This document shows, piece after piece, positions 1-9,187 of a stretch of DNA of 64,000 bases (positions are counted from its first letter, which is position 1; each line of letters begins with the position of its first letter). The notes below the pieces were generated by a model. The model worked only from the letters and a program-made list of their open reading frames with translations. It ran no database searches and was not told the origin of the DNA. Both the position numbers and the translations under genes were made by a program. This stretch comes from Terriglobia bacterium (GTDB taxonomy: Bacteria; Acidobacteriota; Terriglobia; Terriglobales; Acidobacteriaceae): assembly GCA_020073465.1 (NCBI GenBank), contig JAIQFC010000019.1, forward strand, positions 56,634 to 120,633, in the 5' to 3' direction.

Positions 1-807
1 ATTGTTCCCGACCTTCTCGCCTGGCTGGGTGAACACGGGTACAAGGTCATCGTCGATCCGGAAACAGCAAGATACGCAAGCGGGCAGCAGGAAGTTGTTG
101 CTCGCGCCCAGATGTCCTCAAGGCATCTCGACCTGGTGGTGGTACTAGGGGGAGACGGCACGTTGCTGTCCGCAGCCAGGGTCACGGCGGCAGCTGACGT
201 TCCGTTGCTTGGTGTCAACCTCGGTTCTCTGGGATTTCTTACGGAAGTTCCTTTTTCCTCGCTTTACAAAATGCTGGATGCGATCACGAAGGGTCAGGCG
301 CGGGTGGAGCAGCGCTCGCTGATGCAGTGTCAATTGCTGCGGGGAGAGACTGTCCGGGGCACTTACCTGGTCTTTAACGACGCCGTAGTTAACAAGACCG
401 CGCTGGCCCGCCTCAACAACTACGATCTGTATGTCGACAAGGCGTTCGTTTCGAGCTACCGGGCCGATGGAATGATCGTGGCCACTCCAACGGGGTCCAC
501 CGCATACTCTCTGTCAGCGGGCGGGCCGATTCTCATGCCGACAGTGCAGGCGTTCGTGATCACACCAGTGGCGCCTCACTCGCTCACCCACCGTCCCCTG
601 GTGGTTCCCGATTCGGTGGAAATTGAAATCCTGCTGCGAAGTGAGGAGGAGGTCGCCTATCTCAGCCTGGATGGCCAGCCCGGCCTCGACCTGTGCGATG
701 GGGACCTCGTCCGCTGCAGCCGCTCGGAGCACAAGGTCAGTCTGTTCCGCACCGACACGGATTTCTTCCAGGTGCTTCGCACCAAGCTGAAGTGGGGAGA
801 ACGATGA
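1..807 (+). CDS. nadK: NAD kinase (5' end outside window)
   Basis: ATP-dependent NAD+ to NADP+ kinase, cytoplasmic. The reading frame is open from base 1, so the start codon lies to the left of the window; the first ATG in view (112) is internal. The diagnostic GGDGT nucleotide-binding motif is at about bases 151-165 and is followed by LLGVNLGSLGFLTE. Further family motifs are the FNDAVV segment and the TPTGSTAYSLSAGGP loop. The C-terminal part has the HSLTHRPLVVP and LDGQ signatures. Only the N-terminal strand/helix of the Rossmann-like domain is missing. Identification is secure from the motifs. It converges on lysA with a 27-bp gap. Confidence 0.95.
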   Translation: MVPDLLAWLGEHGYKVIVDPETARYASGQQEVVARAQMSSRHLDLVVVLGGDGTLLSAARVTAAADVPLLGVNLGSLGFLTEVPFSSLYKMLDAITKGQARVEQRSLMQCQLLRGETVRGTYLVFNDAVVNKTALARLNNYDLYVDKAFVSSYRADGMIVATPTGSTAYSLSAGGPILMPTVQAFVITPVAPHSLTHRPLVVPDSVEIEILLRSEEEVAYLSLDGQPGLDLCDGDLVRCSRSEHKVSLFRTDTDFFQVLRTKLKWGER

Positions 808-834
808 AGAAAGCAAATGACTGCCGAGCCAGGT

Positions 835-2163
835 TCACACTTCAGGTCGCATCAAATCGGAAACTCTCTCCCGCCTGCGAATAACCTTGACGGACTTTCC
901 TGACACCATCACTTCCGTCGGCCGCGGACGCGTGTTGTAGTTCGACGCCAGTGCCATCCCATAGGCTCCAGCATCGAGAATCGCCAGCAAGGCGGCCTCT
1001 TCAACGGGGGGCAGTTCGCGATCGCGTGCGAAGAAATCCCCGGACTCGCAAACTGGGCCCACCACGTCAACGAGCTCGGGTTTGCCGTCGTTCTCTCCGA
1101 GTAACACGGGAACAATCTCATGGTAAGCACTGTAGAGCGCCGGCCTGATCATGTCGTTCATGGCAGCATCGACCACCAGAAATCGCTTGCCATCGTTCGC
1201 CTTGCGGTACACCACGGAGGTGATCAGCGCTCCGGCAGGCCCCACAATCGAGCGGCCGGGTTCCAGCAGCAGGTGTACGCCCAGCCCGCGCAGGGGCTCG
1301 GCAAGAGCCCGCGCGTAATCGGTGACATCCTTCGAAAAACCATTCGGATCGGGCTTCTCGTATGCAATTCCCAGTCCGCCGCCGGCGTCGATGTACTCGA
1401 TGGTGTGTCCATCGGCGCGTAAGTCGCGAACCAACTCGGCCACACGAGCCAGTGCTTCCCCAAAGGGCGCCACGTCGGTAATTTGCGAGCCAATATGCAC
1501 GCTTACGCCGGCGACCCGCAGAGACTTGGCGCCGCTTGCCTGGGCGTACAGCGCCCTTGCATTCCGGATGGGCACACCAAACTTGTGTTTGTGCAGCCCG
1601 GTTGAGATGTAGGGATGGGTTTCTGCAGCCACGTCGGGATTCACGCGCAGAGCCAACGGGGCCTGGGTTCGCAAACGTGCCGCACACTCCGCGAGCACCC
1701 ACAGTTCCGACTCACTCTCCACATTGAAGAGCAGGATGCCGGCCTTCAGAGCGGCATTCATTTCCTCCCGCGTTTTACCCACGCCGGAAAAGACGACCCT
1801 GCGCGCAGCCTTCCGATCGGCCGCCAGCACACGCTCCAACTCTCCACCGGAGACCACGTCGAATCCACAGCCGTGCCTGGCCAGCAGGCGCAGGATACTC
1901 AGGTTGGAGTTCGCTTTCACGGAGTAGCAAATGGTGTGAGGAATCTCGCGAAATGCGTCGTCGAAAGTGACGTACCGCTCGCGGATCATGGATGCCGAGT
2001 AGACGTAGAGCGGGGTGCCATACTTCTCCGCCAGCTTCGGTAGAGGAACGTCATCGCAGTGAAAAATGAGACTCTGTCCACGGCGCAATATCCCTCGCCG
2101 GTTCTTGTGGTAAATAAATCCGGGTGGGCGTCCCGGAGAGGGGCTCTGGCTGCGGCGAGTCAT
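835..2163 (-). CDS. lysA: Diaminopimelate decarboxylase
   Basis: PLP enzyme for the last step of lysine synthesis (meso-DAP to L-lysine), 442 aa, normal family length. The PLP lysine is K83 in the YSVKAN motif. HIGSQI, the glycine-rich GGGLGI phosphate loop and EPGRSIVG follow in order, and CESGDFFARDR supplies the substrate-binding Cys/Asp of the alanine-racemase-type C-terminal barrel. The first 30 or so residues are basic and proline-rich and longer than usual. The ATG overlaps the stop codon of the upstream phosphatase gene as ATGA, so the two are translationally coupled. Confidence 0.95.
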   Translation of the reverse strand: MTRRSQSPSPGRPPGFIYHKNRRGILRRGQSLIFHCDDVPLPKLAEKYGTPLYVYSASMIRERYVTFDDAFREIPHTICYSVKANSNLSILRLLARHGCGFDVVSGGELERVLAADRKAARRVVFSGVGKTREEMNAALKAGILLFNVESESELWVLAECAARLRTQAPLALRVNPDVAAETHPYISTGLHKHKFGVPIRNARALYAQASGAKSLRVAGVSVHIGSQITDVAPFGEALARVAELVRDLRADGHTIEYIDAGGGLGIAYEKPDPNGFSKDVTDYARALAEPLRGLGVHLLLEPGRSIVGPAGALITSVVYRKANDGKRFLVVDAAMNDMIRPALYSAYHEIVPVLLGENDGKPELVDVVGPVCESGDFFARDRELPPVEEAALLAILDAGAYGMALASNYNTRPRPTEVMVSGKSVKVIRRRERVSDLMRPEV

Positions 2164-3935
2164 TTCTTCCTGGGGGCGGCCTGGGAACCGTTCTTCACCC
2201 GGATGGCCACTACGGTCTGGTCGTCAAAGGTTTCCACTCCCGCAGAGTGTTCGGCAACAGCCTGGAACAGCGAATCGACGACACAGTCCGCCGACTTGCC
2301 GGTGCATTGAGAAACGATTGTCTCCACGCGTCCCCGGCCGAACAATTCTCCGCTGCGATTGCGAGCGTCGAGGATTCCGTCGCTGAAGAATACGAACATG
2401 TCTCCTGGCTTCATGTGGAACTTGAACTCGTCGTAGTCGGCTTCGTCGAAGAGTCCCAGGGGCAAGCCCGTGGCCTCGATCACCTCGTTCCTGCCTCCAT
2501 GCATATAGATCGGCCGCGGGAGGCCCGAGTTCGCCACCGTCAGCATGCGATGTTCATCATCCCAGACCGCGTAGATCAGAGACACGAATTGCGCTTCAAT
2601 GCGCCGCTCGGCCAGCGAGAGGTTGACGGCGGAGAGCATCTCGGACGGTCCCGGCTCGATAGGCGCATGCGAGCGCAGGATACCACTCACAAGTGCGGCA
2701 TAAATCGCAGCCGGAGCGCCCTTGCCGCTGACATCGCCGATGACCAGTCCGAGCCGGGACATGGAGTAGGGAATGAAGTCGTACAGGTCGCCACCGATCG
2801 CCCGCGCCGGGATAAATTTCGCGGCCACGTCGAGGTGAGCAAGCTTCGGCCTGGCCTGGGGCAGCAGGCGTACCTGCAGTTCGCGAGCCAGGGCGAGATC
2901 ACGTTCCAATCGTCTTTCCTGCCGCGCGATCTGTTCATAAAGCCGCGCGTTCTCGATTGCAATGGCCATTTGCGCGGCCAGTGTCGTGATCGTCCGCTTG
3001 TGCTCTTCCGTAAAGAAGCCACGCCGCGTATGCTCCAGGTCCAGCACGCCGATGACTTTGTCCTTGTAGATCAACGGCACGGCCAGTTCGGATCGCGTCT
3101 CCGGATTCACGGCGATATAGCGGGGGTCCTTGGCTACGTCCGGGACCAGCACCGCCTCCTTGCTCACAGCCGCGCGACCGACCAATCCCTGACCCAACGC
3201 GATGTCATGTTTAAGATGAATATTCTCGTTGAAGCGCAGCGAGAACCGGTGCTGCAGCTTCTCGCCGGAAGGGTCGATCAGCAGAATGCTGAACATCTGG
3301 TAATCGATCAGCCGCCGCAACAGTTCGGCGATCCGCCCCATCAGTTCGTCGAGATTCAGAATCGACGTAAGCTCGCGCGCGATCTCGTTCAGCAGCAACA
3401 GAATCCGCGCCTGCCGGGTCGTCCTGGTATAGAGCTGGGCGTTCTCGATCCCGGCGGCCATGCGTGAGGCGATCAGCGTAAGCAGGCGGCTGTGCTCCTC
3501 GGTGAAGTACCCAGGTTCCCTTGCCTCCAGGTCAATCACCCCAATCACGCGGTTCTTGGTAATCAGAGGAACGGCGAGTTCCGCACGGACGTTCGGGATG
3601 GCGGCGATGTACGCCGGATCCTGAGTAACGTCGTCCACCAGGAGCGCCTGCCGCAATTGTGCGGCTCTTCCGGTAACTCCATCGCCAACCTTGAGACGGG
3701 TTCGCTCGGCAAATTCGGGAGGATAGCCCGTTTGAAAACGGATCCTCAACTCCTGGGTTTTCTCATTCAGCAGCAGAATCGCGAATATTTCGTAGTCGAT
3801 GACCTTGCGCACCACCTCGGCCACCCGCTTCAGGGTGGTGTCGAGGTCTAGTGACGTAGCCAGCACGTCGGCCACCTCGAGCAGCAACGGCTCGACTGGC
3901 AGGGGCTTTTCCGCCTTGGAGAGAAGAGTTCCCAT
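2160..3935 (-). CDS. GAF-GAF-PP2C (SpoIIE/RsbU-type) serine phosphatase
   Basis: Predicted cytoplasmic sensor phosphatase, 591 aa. Two GAF domains (about residues 25-170 and 195-345) share the pattern ELAVPLI..VIGV.DLE, so they look like an internal duplication. A short helical linker with RELQVRLLPQ leads into a PP2C/SpoIIE domain (about 365-590). Metal-ligand motifs are visible as GGDLYDF, GDVSGKG and FFSDGI. Such proteins usually dephosphorylate anti-anti-sigma factors in partner-switching pathways, but no STAS or RsbW gene lies nearby, so the target is unknown. Its stop overlaps the lysA start; why it is paired with lysA is unclear. Confidence 0.9.
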   Translation of the reverse strand: MGTLLSKAEKPLPVEPLLLEVADVLATSLDLDTTLKRVAEVVRKVIDYEIFAILLLNEKTQELRIRFQTGYPPEFAERTRLKVGDGVTGRAAQLRQALLVDDVTQDPAYIAAIPNVRAELAVPLITKNRVIGVIDLEAREPGYFTEEHSRLLTLIASRMAAGIENAQLYTRTTRQARILLLLNEIARELTSILNLDELMGRIAELLRRLIDYQMFSILLIDPSGEKLQHRFSLRFNENIHLKHDIALGQGLVGRAAVSKEAVLVPDVAKDPRYIAVNPETRSELAVPLIYKDKVIGVLDLEHTRRGFFTEEHKRTITTLAAQMAIAIENARLYEQIARQERRLERDLALARELQVRLLPQARPKLAHLDVAAKFIPARAIGGDLYDFIPYSMSRLGLVIGDVSGKGAPAAIYAALVSGILRSHAPIEPGPSEMLSAVNLSLAERRIEAQFVSLIYAVWDDEHRMLTVANSGLPRPIYMHGGRNEVIEATGLPLGLFDEADYDEFKFHMKPGDMFVFFSDGILDARNRSGELFGRGRVETIVSQCTGKSADCVVDSLFQAVAEHSAGVETFDDQTVVAIRVKNGSQAAPRKK

Positions 3936-4006
3936 TCTTTTCGGTAGTTCTATGATAGCAGCCGCACTGCGATGGCCCGATGAGGGTGAAGGTTCAGTAC
4001 CGGGTT

Positions 4007-4558
4007 CTACTCTCGCGGCACAACACAGATGTCTGCAAGGTTCCGATACCGTTCGGCATAGTCCAGTCCGTAACCCACTACAAACTCGTCCGGAATCTTG
4101 AAGCCTACATAGTCGCCTTCAAGCGGCAGTTTGCGCCGCGAGGGCTTGTCGAGCAAGGCGGCGATCTTGAGCGTACGCGGCTGGTGTGCCAGGAGCAGTT
4201 TCCTCAGATAGGTGAGCGTGAGCCCCGTGTCCAGAATGTCTTCCACGAGAATCACGTTCCTGTCCTTCATGGACTGGTCCACGTCTTTCGTCAGCCGGAC
4301 TTCTCCGGTCGAATCCCACCCGCTCTTGAGCTCCTGGTGCGGGCTGGGACGGTTCCCGTAGCTCGAAACTCCGATGAAATCAAAGGTGGAGTCCAACTTG
4401 ACCTGCCGCGCCAGGTCCGAGAGAAAGATCGCGGCCCCCTTCAGCACGCCCACAAAGATCACAGACTGCCCGGCGAAGTCGCGAGTGATGTCGGCAGCTA
4501 ATTCGCCCACGCGTTTCGCAATTTCCTCCCGAGAGATCAGCACCTTCAAGTCGTTCAT
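4007..4558 (-). CDS. hpt: Hypoxanthine phosphoribosyltransferase
   Basis: Purine salvage enzyme converting hypoxanthine or guanine plus PRPP to IMP or GMP, 183 aa, normal length. The PRPP-binding loop is VILVEDILDTGLT, preceded by FVGVLKGAAIFLSDLAR (flexible loop region) and followed by DEFVVGYGLDY near the purine pocket. All family motifs are intact. It is separated from the upstream-lying phosphatase gene by about 70 bp on the same strand. No clear Shine-Dalgarno precedes the ATG. Confidence 0.95.
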   Translation of the reverse strand: MNDLKVLISREEIAKRVGELAADITRDFAGQSVIFVGVLKGAAIFLSDLARQVKLDSTFDFIGVSSYGNRPSPHQELKSGWDSTGEVRLTKDVDQSMKDRNVILVEDILDTGLTLTYLRKLLLAHQPRTLKIAALLDKPSRRKLPLEGDYVGFKIPDEFVVGYGLDYAERYRNLADICVVPRE

Positions 4559-4593
4559 GGCGTTTCATATTAAACTAGGCGAGGGGAAAACAA

Positions 4594-4712
4594 GCATTCA
4601 GCAATCAGCACTCAGCCCTGACACTTCTATTCTGGTAGGCAGGATCTCTATTGGCTGAATGGTGAGTGCTGACTGCTGAATGCTCGAAACTGGCAGCTAG
4701 AGGCTAGGAGCC
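4594..4712. repeat. Paired 7-bp-period arrays forming an inverted repeat
   Basis: Two short arrays sit between hpt and the hydrolase gene. The left one (4594-4622) reads as heptamers ATTCAGC, AATCAGC, ACTCAGC. The right one (4652-4712) continues as TGCTGAC, TGCTGAA, TGCTCGA, GGCAGCTA, GAGGCTA. The left array is the reverse complement of bases about 4664-4683 with a single mismatch over 19 bp, so the transcript could fold into a stem closing a loop of about 50 nt. The right array ends in GGAG, the likely ribosome binding site of the gene at 4721. Confidence 0.7.
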
Positions 4713-4720
4713 GAATTTGC

Positions 4721-5422
4721 ATGAACCTCAACGGGATCAAACTCACATGGTTGGGTCACGCCACGTTCCGCATGGAAACTCCGGGTGGCAGGATCATCAT
4801 CATCGATCCGTGGGTGATGGGCAATCCCAAGTGCCCGGACGCGGAAAAGAAAATGAAGCAGGTCGATGTCTTGCTATGCACCCACGGGCACTTCGACCAC
4901 ATCGGAGACACGGTTGAGATCGCGAAGCAGCACAACCCGTTGGTGGTAGGGATTCCCGAATTGTGCCACTGGCTGGGCAGCAAAGGGGTCAAGCAGCTGG
5001 CGGAGATGAACAAGGGCGGAACGCAGACGGTCGGCGACATCAAGGTGACCATGGTTCACGCCGTGCATTCCTGTGGGATCAGCGACGGCGACCAAATCGT
5101 CTATGGCGGCGAAGCGTGTGGCTACGTCATCGAATTCTCGAATGGCATCAAGATTTATCACGCCGGCGATACCAACGTTTTCTCAGATATGCAGATCATC
5201 CGGGATCTCTACGCGCCGGAGATTGCGATGCTGCCCATCGGGGACCACTACACCATGAGTCCGCGCGAGGCGGCCTACGCCTGCAATCTGCTGAAGCCTA
5301 AAGCGGTGATCCCCATGCACTTCGGAACGTTTCCCATTCTGACGGGAACTCCCGGCGAACTGCAGAAGCTGGTGCCCGGCGTCGAGGTTGTGGAGATGAA
5401 GCCGGGACAGACTGTTTCTTAG
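4721..5422 (+). CDS. UPF0173-type metal-dependent hydrolase (metallo-beta-lactamase fold)
   Basis: Predicted cytoplasmic zinc hydrolase of unknown substrate, 233 aa, typical for UPF0173/YtkL-like proteins. The protein opens with LTWLGHATF and DPW, followed by the metal-binding THGHFDH motif (about residues 55-61). Further ligands are in the HAVHSCG segment, in HAGDTNVF, and in the C-terminal PMHFGTFP histidine. No signal peptide. The ATG is preceded by GGAG with 10-nt spacing, inside the heptamer array. The family is clear; the substrate is not known. Confidence 0.9.
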   Translation: MNLNGIKLTWLGHATFRMETPGGRIIIIDPWVMGNPKCPDAEKKMKQVDVLLCTHGHFDHIGDTVEIAKQHNPLVVGIPELCHWLGSKGVKQLAEMNKGGTQTVGDIKVTMVHAVHSCGISDGDQIVYGGEACGYVIEFSNGIKIYHAGDTNVFSDMQIIRDLYAPEIAMLPIGDHYTMSPREAAYACNLLKPKAVIPMHFGTFPILTGTPGELQKLVPGVEVVEMKPGQTVS

Positions 5423-5450
5423 CATTTGATTGAACAAAAGATCCATGTGG

Positions 5451-5489
5451 GGACAGCCATCCCGGCTGTCCGGCCGAGTGAAGCTCGGC
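5451..5489 (+). repeat. Double hairpin element, possible terminator
   Basis: Two adjacent perfect hairpins: GGACAGCC-ATCCC-GGCTGTCC (5451-5471) and GCCGAG-TGAA-(G)CTCGGC (5473-5489). The second is followed by TTCTTGG, a weak T-rich tail. It lies in the 90-bp gap between two rightward genes, so it could terminate the hydrolase transcript. It resembles the double-hairpin repeat at 56589 in design but not in sequence. Confidence 0.6.
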
Positions 5490-5512
5490 TTCTTGGTTAA
5501 CAGGAGGCGAAA

Positions 5513-6184
5513 GTGCTGATGAAAGATGCTGCCAAGCCCAACTGGCGCCACTACAACTACACCACCGCGGGTCCCGTGGACGACTATCTCTACTCCATGC
5601 TGCCGAAGCGCGATCCAGTGCTGGCGGAGATGGAAGGCTACGCTACCGAGCACAATATTCCCATCGTCGGACCAGCGGTGGCCCGCGTCCTGCAGCAACT
5701 CGCGCTGATGATCAATGCCAGGACCGTCTTCGAACTAGGCTCTGCGATTGGCTACTCGACGATCTGGTGGGCACATGCCGTGGGAGAGAAGGGCCGAGTT
5801 GTCTACACCGACGGGGACTCCAAGAACGCCGAACGCGCTCGCCGCTACTTCGATCGAGCTGAAGTCACGGGGCGGATCAAAATCCACGTAGGCGATGCCC
5901 TCGAATATCTCTCGGAGCAGAAGCAGGAATACGACATCATCTTCAATGACGTCGATAAGGAAGATTATCCCCGGGTGCTTCGCCTGGCCATGCCGCGATT
6001 GCGCAAAGGCGGTCTGTTCATTACCGACAATGTTCTGTGGAGCGGCCGAGTTACGCAGAAGAATCCGTCCGACGCTCGAACCAAGGCGATTCTTGAATTT
6101 AATCGCTTGCTATGCGGGTCGCCGGATTTCCACACGACCCTCCTGCCCATTCGCGATGGTCTTGCCGTCGCCCTCAAGAAGTGA
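5513..6184 (+). CDS. Class I SAM-dependent O-methyltransferase (family 3)
   Basis: Catechol/caffeoyl-CoA O-methyltransferase-like enzyme, 223 aa, cytoplasmic. SAM-binding motif I is FELGSAIGYSTIWWA. The acidic metal/substrate segment is FNDVDKEDYP, and FITDNVLWSGRV supplies the second metal-ligand region. The GTG at 5513 is preferred because AGGAGG lies 6 nt upstream; the ATG at 5519 would have poorer spacing. The methyl acceptor cannot be inferred. It converges on the lipoprotein gene at 6191 with a 6-bp gap. Confidence 0.88.
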   Translation: MLMKDAAKPNWRHYNYTTAGPVDDYLYSMLPKRDPVLAEMEGYATEHNIPIVGPAVARVLQQLALMINARTVFELGSAIGYSTIWWAHAVGEKGRVVYTDGDSKNAERARRYFDRAEVTGRIKIHVGDALEYLSEQKQEYDIIFNDVDKEDYPRVLRLAMPRLRKGGLFITDNVLWSGRVTQKNPSDARTKAILEFNRLLCGSPDFHTTLLPIRDGLAVALKK

Positions 6185-6190
6185 GACAAC

Positions 6191-8232
6191 TCAGTTCGGC
6201 AGCAGGCCGTACACGTCAACTTCCGTCCGCGTGCTGACGTAGACCTTGCCGTTGGCGATGGTAGGCGGCACGAACTTGACAGCGTTTCCTGCTCGGTCGC
6301 GGTTGCTAGCCGCCTGCGTGCTGTTCCAGTATTCAGTGGCCAGGTTGGCTGCGTTGTAGGCGTGCAGAATAGCGGGACCCGTACAGGCCGCCGGCACTGG
6401 CACCTGATAGCAGTTCGTAGTGCCTGCATTCGGACTAGTGTAGCCATACAAGCCGGCGTCGATCGCCCAGACAATGCCATTGGAAGGTCCCTGGGAAGAG
6501 ACCGATGGCGAAACATCCGGGAAGCCATAGACCTGGTTCGACTGCGACGCTGGGGACGGGCTGCAGGGTTGGGGAGTGCACGGGAATTGCCCGGTGGTCG
6601 GGTCGAAGGAGAACTGCTTCAGAACATCGCCGGCACCTGCGAAGTAAAGGTTGTTCTGCCAGAACGCGGGCGTGCCCCAGAATCCACCTGTTGCACCGAA
6701 GTATTGCACGATCTGATTGTTGTTGCTGGGCTGGAACTGCCCCATGTTATCGCGGTCGATCAAATAGATAACCCCCTCCTTGCCCAGTTGGACCAGCAGA
6801 TGTGGCGCCAGTCCCGAGGTTTGATCGGGGAGAACTATCGGTGCACCGGATCCAAGGTCGGTATCGTTCTGCTCGAGCGCCGACTCGTCGTAAGGGGTGA
6901 ACCAGCCCGCCAGAGCCAGGTTCGCGCCGTTAGGTGTGTTTCCAGCGACGGGATTCAGACGGAGAACGCTGTCGCCATAGTCGTTATCCAAAGACATGCC
7001 CGAGCCCTGGTCAAACACGCCGTTTCCGGTGGAGACATATACATCGCCGAATCCGTCGACCGCGGGAGCGCCGCCTCCGCCCCAAATCCCACCGTCGGAG
7101 CCGCGGATTCCGTTCGGCGTCGTGTTGAAAACACTGAGCTGTTGCTTCACGCTGGCAGCGTTGTAGCCGAGCAGCCAGCCGTGATAGGGCGTAGCGTCCT
7201 CGTGCGCAGCGAACGCCACATAGACGACTCCATTCGACAGCGCCAGGCCCGATCGTTGGTGGTGCAGCTGCGAGCTGAAGGTCACCATGCCGCCAGAGGA
7301 TCCATCCCCGGTTCCCGCTACCTGAGCCGCAATCGTCACCGGCGCGTTGGGCTGCTCATTCCCCGTGGTGATGTCCACAGCATGGAGCCGGTGGTAATAC
7401 GAGCCCGGCGGTAGACTGCAATTGCCCGACGACGCGCCAGGGATCTCTGACGCGGAGACTAAATAGATCGTATTGGTCAAGGGATCAATCACCGGTGTTC
7501 CGGTCACTCCTGCCTCCGGATAGATGTCACCATAGCAGTAGCCTACGTCGGTCCAAACTACGGGTCTTTCTCCGGATGTGCCGCCGTGAAGTGTATCCAA
7601 CAGATTTGCTTTCCAGTACGTCACGCACGGGCTGGTATCGGCATCGAAGGCATAGAGGCTGTCGTGTTGTGTGGCTACGAAAACTACGTTGTGCGTTCCG
7701 ACGCCGATGCTCAAGCCCGGCACCCAGAGCGGCTGAGTGTAGGCTGCGCCGTCCACCGCACAGGAAAAAGTTTTCCAAAGGTCGCTATATTCACGTTAGA
7801 GGACGTCAACGCGTATTCCTGTTCGTTGGCTCCGTCGCGCGCCAGGTCGTTGTGGTAGGTGAAAACGCCGGGCATGCTGGCGGTGCCTGAGGCCGAGGAC
7901 AAAGCAACGCTGGTGGCGGTGATGGTGTGAATTCCGGCTTCAGCGGGTGGGGTGTAGAGGCCGCTGCTACTGATCGTTCCAACAGCAGGGCTGCCGTTCA
8001 CGGAACCGTCCACGCTCCAGGTGACGCTAAGGTTGCTAACGCTTCCCGTGACCGTAGCGGTGAACTGCTGCGGCTGGCGGACGGCTACGACAGCGGCCCG
8101 CTTCGGGGAGATGCTCACCGTTGCATTCGGCGGCAGCGTCATGCCACCGCCTCCGCATCCTGCCAAACCCGCGGCCGCCACTACTACAAGCCATGCGCCC
8201 GTAGAAGCCTTGCTTCTTCCCATGCGTTGCAC
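6191..8232 (-). CDS. Ig-like/beta-propeller (PQQ-type) lipoprotein, frameshifted
   Basis: Secreted surface protein of unknown ligand. An N-terminal signal peptide ends in a lipobox (LAGC, then a Gly run). An Ig-like Big_2-type domain (about residues 35-115) is followed by a pyrroloquinoline/outer-membrane-assembly-like propeller with VVFVATQHDSLYAFDAD. The gene is in two frames: the first runs 8232 to 7711, the second covers 7756 to 6191. Adding one T to the T5 run (A5 on the plus strand at 7765-7769) restores GKLFSCAVDGAAY, the continuous family sequence. It is therefore either a recent pseudogene or a homopolymer sequencing error. The first ATG (8232) and the one at 8223 are both possible starts. 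Confidence 0.8.
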
Positions 8233-8340
8233 CTCGCGACAATTTTGAATGCCGAATGCGAAGGACTCTGAATATGATTGCAGCTACGCCCGGCACAGAC
8301 CAGCCCTTGTCAGGAGGCTACCGCAACTCGCCTACACTAC

Positions 8341-9186
8341 TCAGATGGACTTCACTGGGATTGCCAACAAATCTTCCACCAACCCAACTTCCTTCTGCAG
8401 GAACGGTTCGGCGTACTTGACGCCGCCCAGCATGCCATAGAATCGCGCCATAGATTCCACCCGCGCAAGTATTTCGTCGTGGGCCGGGAAGAGGTCTTTG
8501 CCCGCGTCCTGATCGCTGAACTGCGACTTGTAGGCCAGAATGGAAGCGAACTTTGCCGCAAACTGCTCGCTGATATCGACCACGAACGTGGGCCGCACAT
8601 CGTAGTACAGCGTGGCGTAGATGATCTTGAACGGACGGTGCGGCGCGAGTTTTGTAGCGCCGGCATCCCACCGGCTGTCCTGAGGGCGTCCTGCCTTCAG
8701 CGTGGCGGCCGCGTCGGCCGGGTTGCCCTCGCTGAATGCTGAGTGCTGAGTGCTGAGTGCTGAGTGCGGATCAAGTTTCTGCAAACCCGCGAGAAAGCAA
8801 GCCTCGTACCCCAGCACCGAGGCAGTGTAATGATCCGGATGCCGTCCCTTCCAGTAAGGCAGAATCACCACCTGCGGACGTGTCTCGCGAATCACGCTGG
8901 CGACCTTCAGGCGGTTCTCCCAAGTGTTCTCGACACGGCCATCGGGAATGTCGAGTGCCCGGCGCCATTTCACGCCCAGAATGTTCGCCGCGTCCGCCGC
9001 TTCGCGCGCCCGATCTTCCGCGGTGCCGCGTGTGCCCATTTCCCCCTGGGTCAGATCGAGGATGCCGGTGCGTTGTCCCCGCTGCGCCGCCTTCAGCAGC
9101 GTGCCGCCGCAGGTCTGCTCGACGTCGTCACGGTGTGCGGCGATGGCAAGTATGTCGAGGGAGGCGCCAGGGGGAAGGGAAGACAT
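8341..9186 (-). CDS. bshB1: PIG-L/LmbE deacetylase, probable BshB1 of bacillithiol synthesis
   Basis: Zinc-dependent N-acetyl-sugar deacetylase; BshB1 deacetylates GlcNAc-malate in bacillithiol synthesis. 281 aa, longer than the roughly 235 expected. The metal-binding motif near the N-terminus is AHRDD (usual HPDD). GRHPDHY supplies the third ligand, and the C-terminal KSQF/ARFYGM segment is BshB1-like. Between LAGLQK and the PFKIIYATLYY strand there is an in-frame insertion of about 40-45 residues that is entirely repeat DNA (see 8651-8768). It starts 1 bp after the DUF190 stop. The presence of a YpdA gene at 39193 supports the bacillithiol assignment. Confidence 0.85.
   Translation of the reverse strand: MSSLPPGASLDILAIAAHRDDVEQTCGGTLLKAAQRGQRTGILDLTQGEMGTRGTAEDRAREAADAANILGVKWRRALDIPDGRVENTWENRLKVASVIRETRPQVVILPYWKGRHPDHYTASVLGYEACFLAGLQKLDPHSALSTQHSAFSEGNPADAAATLKAGRPQDSRWDAGATKLAPHRPFKIIYATLYYDVRPTFVVDISEQFAAKFASILAYKSQFSDQDAGKDLFPAHDEILARVESMARFYGMLGGVKYAEPFLQKEVGLVEDLLAIPVKSI
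8651..8768. repeat. Intergenic-type repeat inserted within bshB1
   Basis: Two repeat modules lie inside the coding sequence. Bases 8655-8702 match the intergenic double-hairpin element at 56584-56630: both share TAGCGCCGGC, then (A/G)TCCC(A/G)CCGGCTGT, then AGGGC(A/G)TC(C/T)TGCC. Bases 8731-8768 are a TGCTGAG heptamer repeated at least four times, the same word family as the arrays at 4594-4712. Together they encode the extra residues in BshB1 without breaking the frame. Confidence 0.8.
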
Positions 9187-9187
9187 G

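Noticed and set aside
2124..3467. 447-codon open frame on the plus strand opposite the PP2C gene
   Set aside because: It lies wholly antisense to a gene with clear GAF and PP2C motifs, and its sequence has no recognisable family. Long antisense frames are expected at this GC content.
4594..4712. CRISPR-like direct repeats
   Set aside because: The repeats are 7 bp, contiguous and degenerate, with no spacers and no cas genes.
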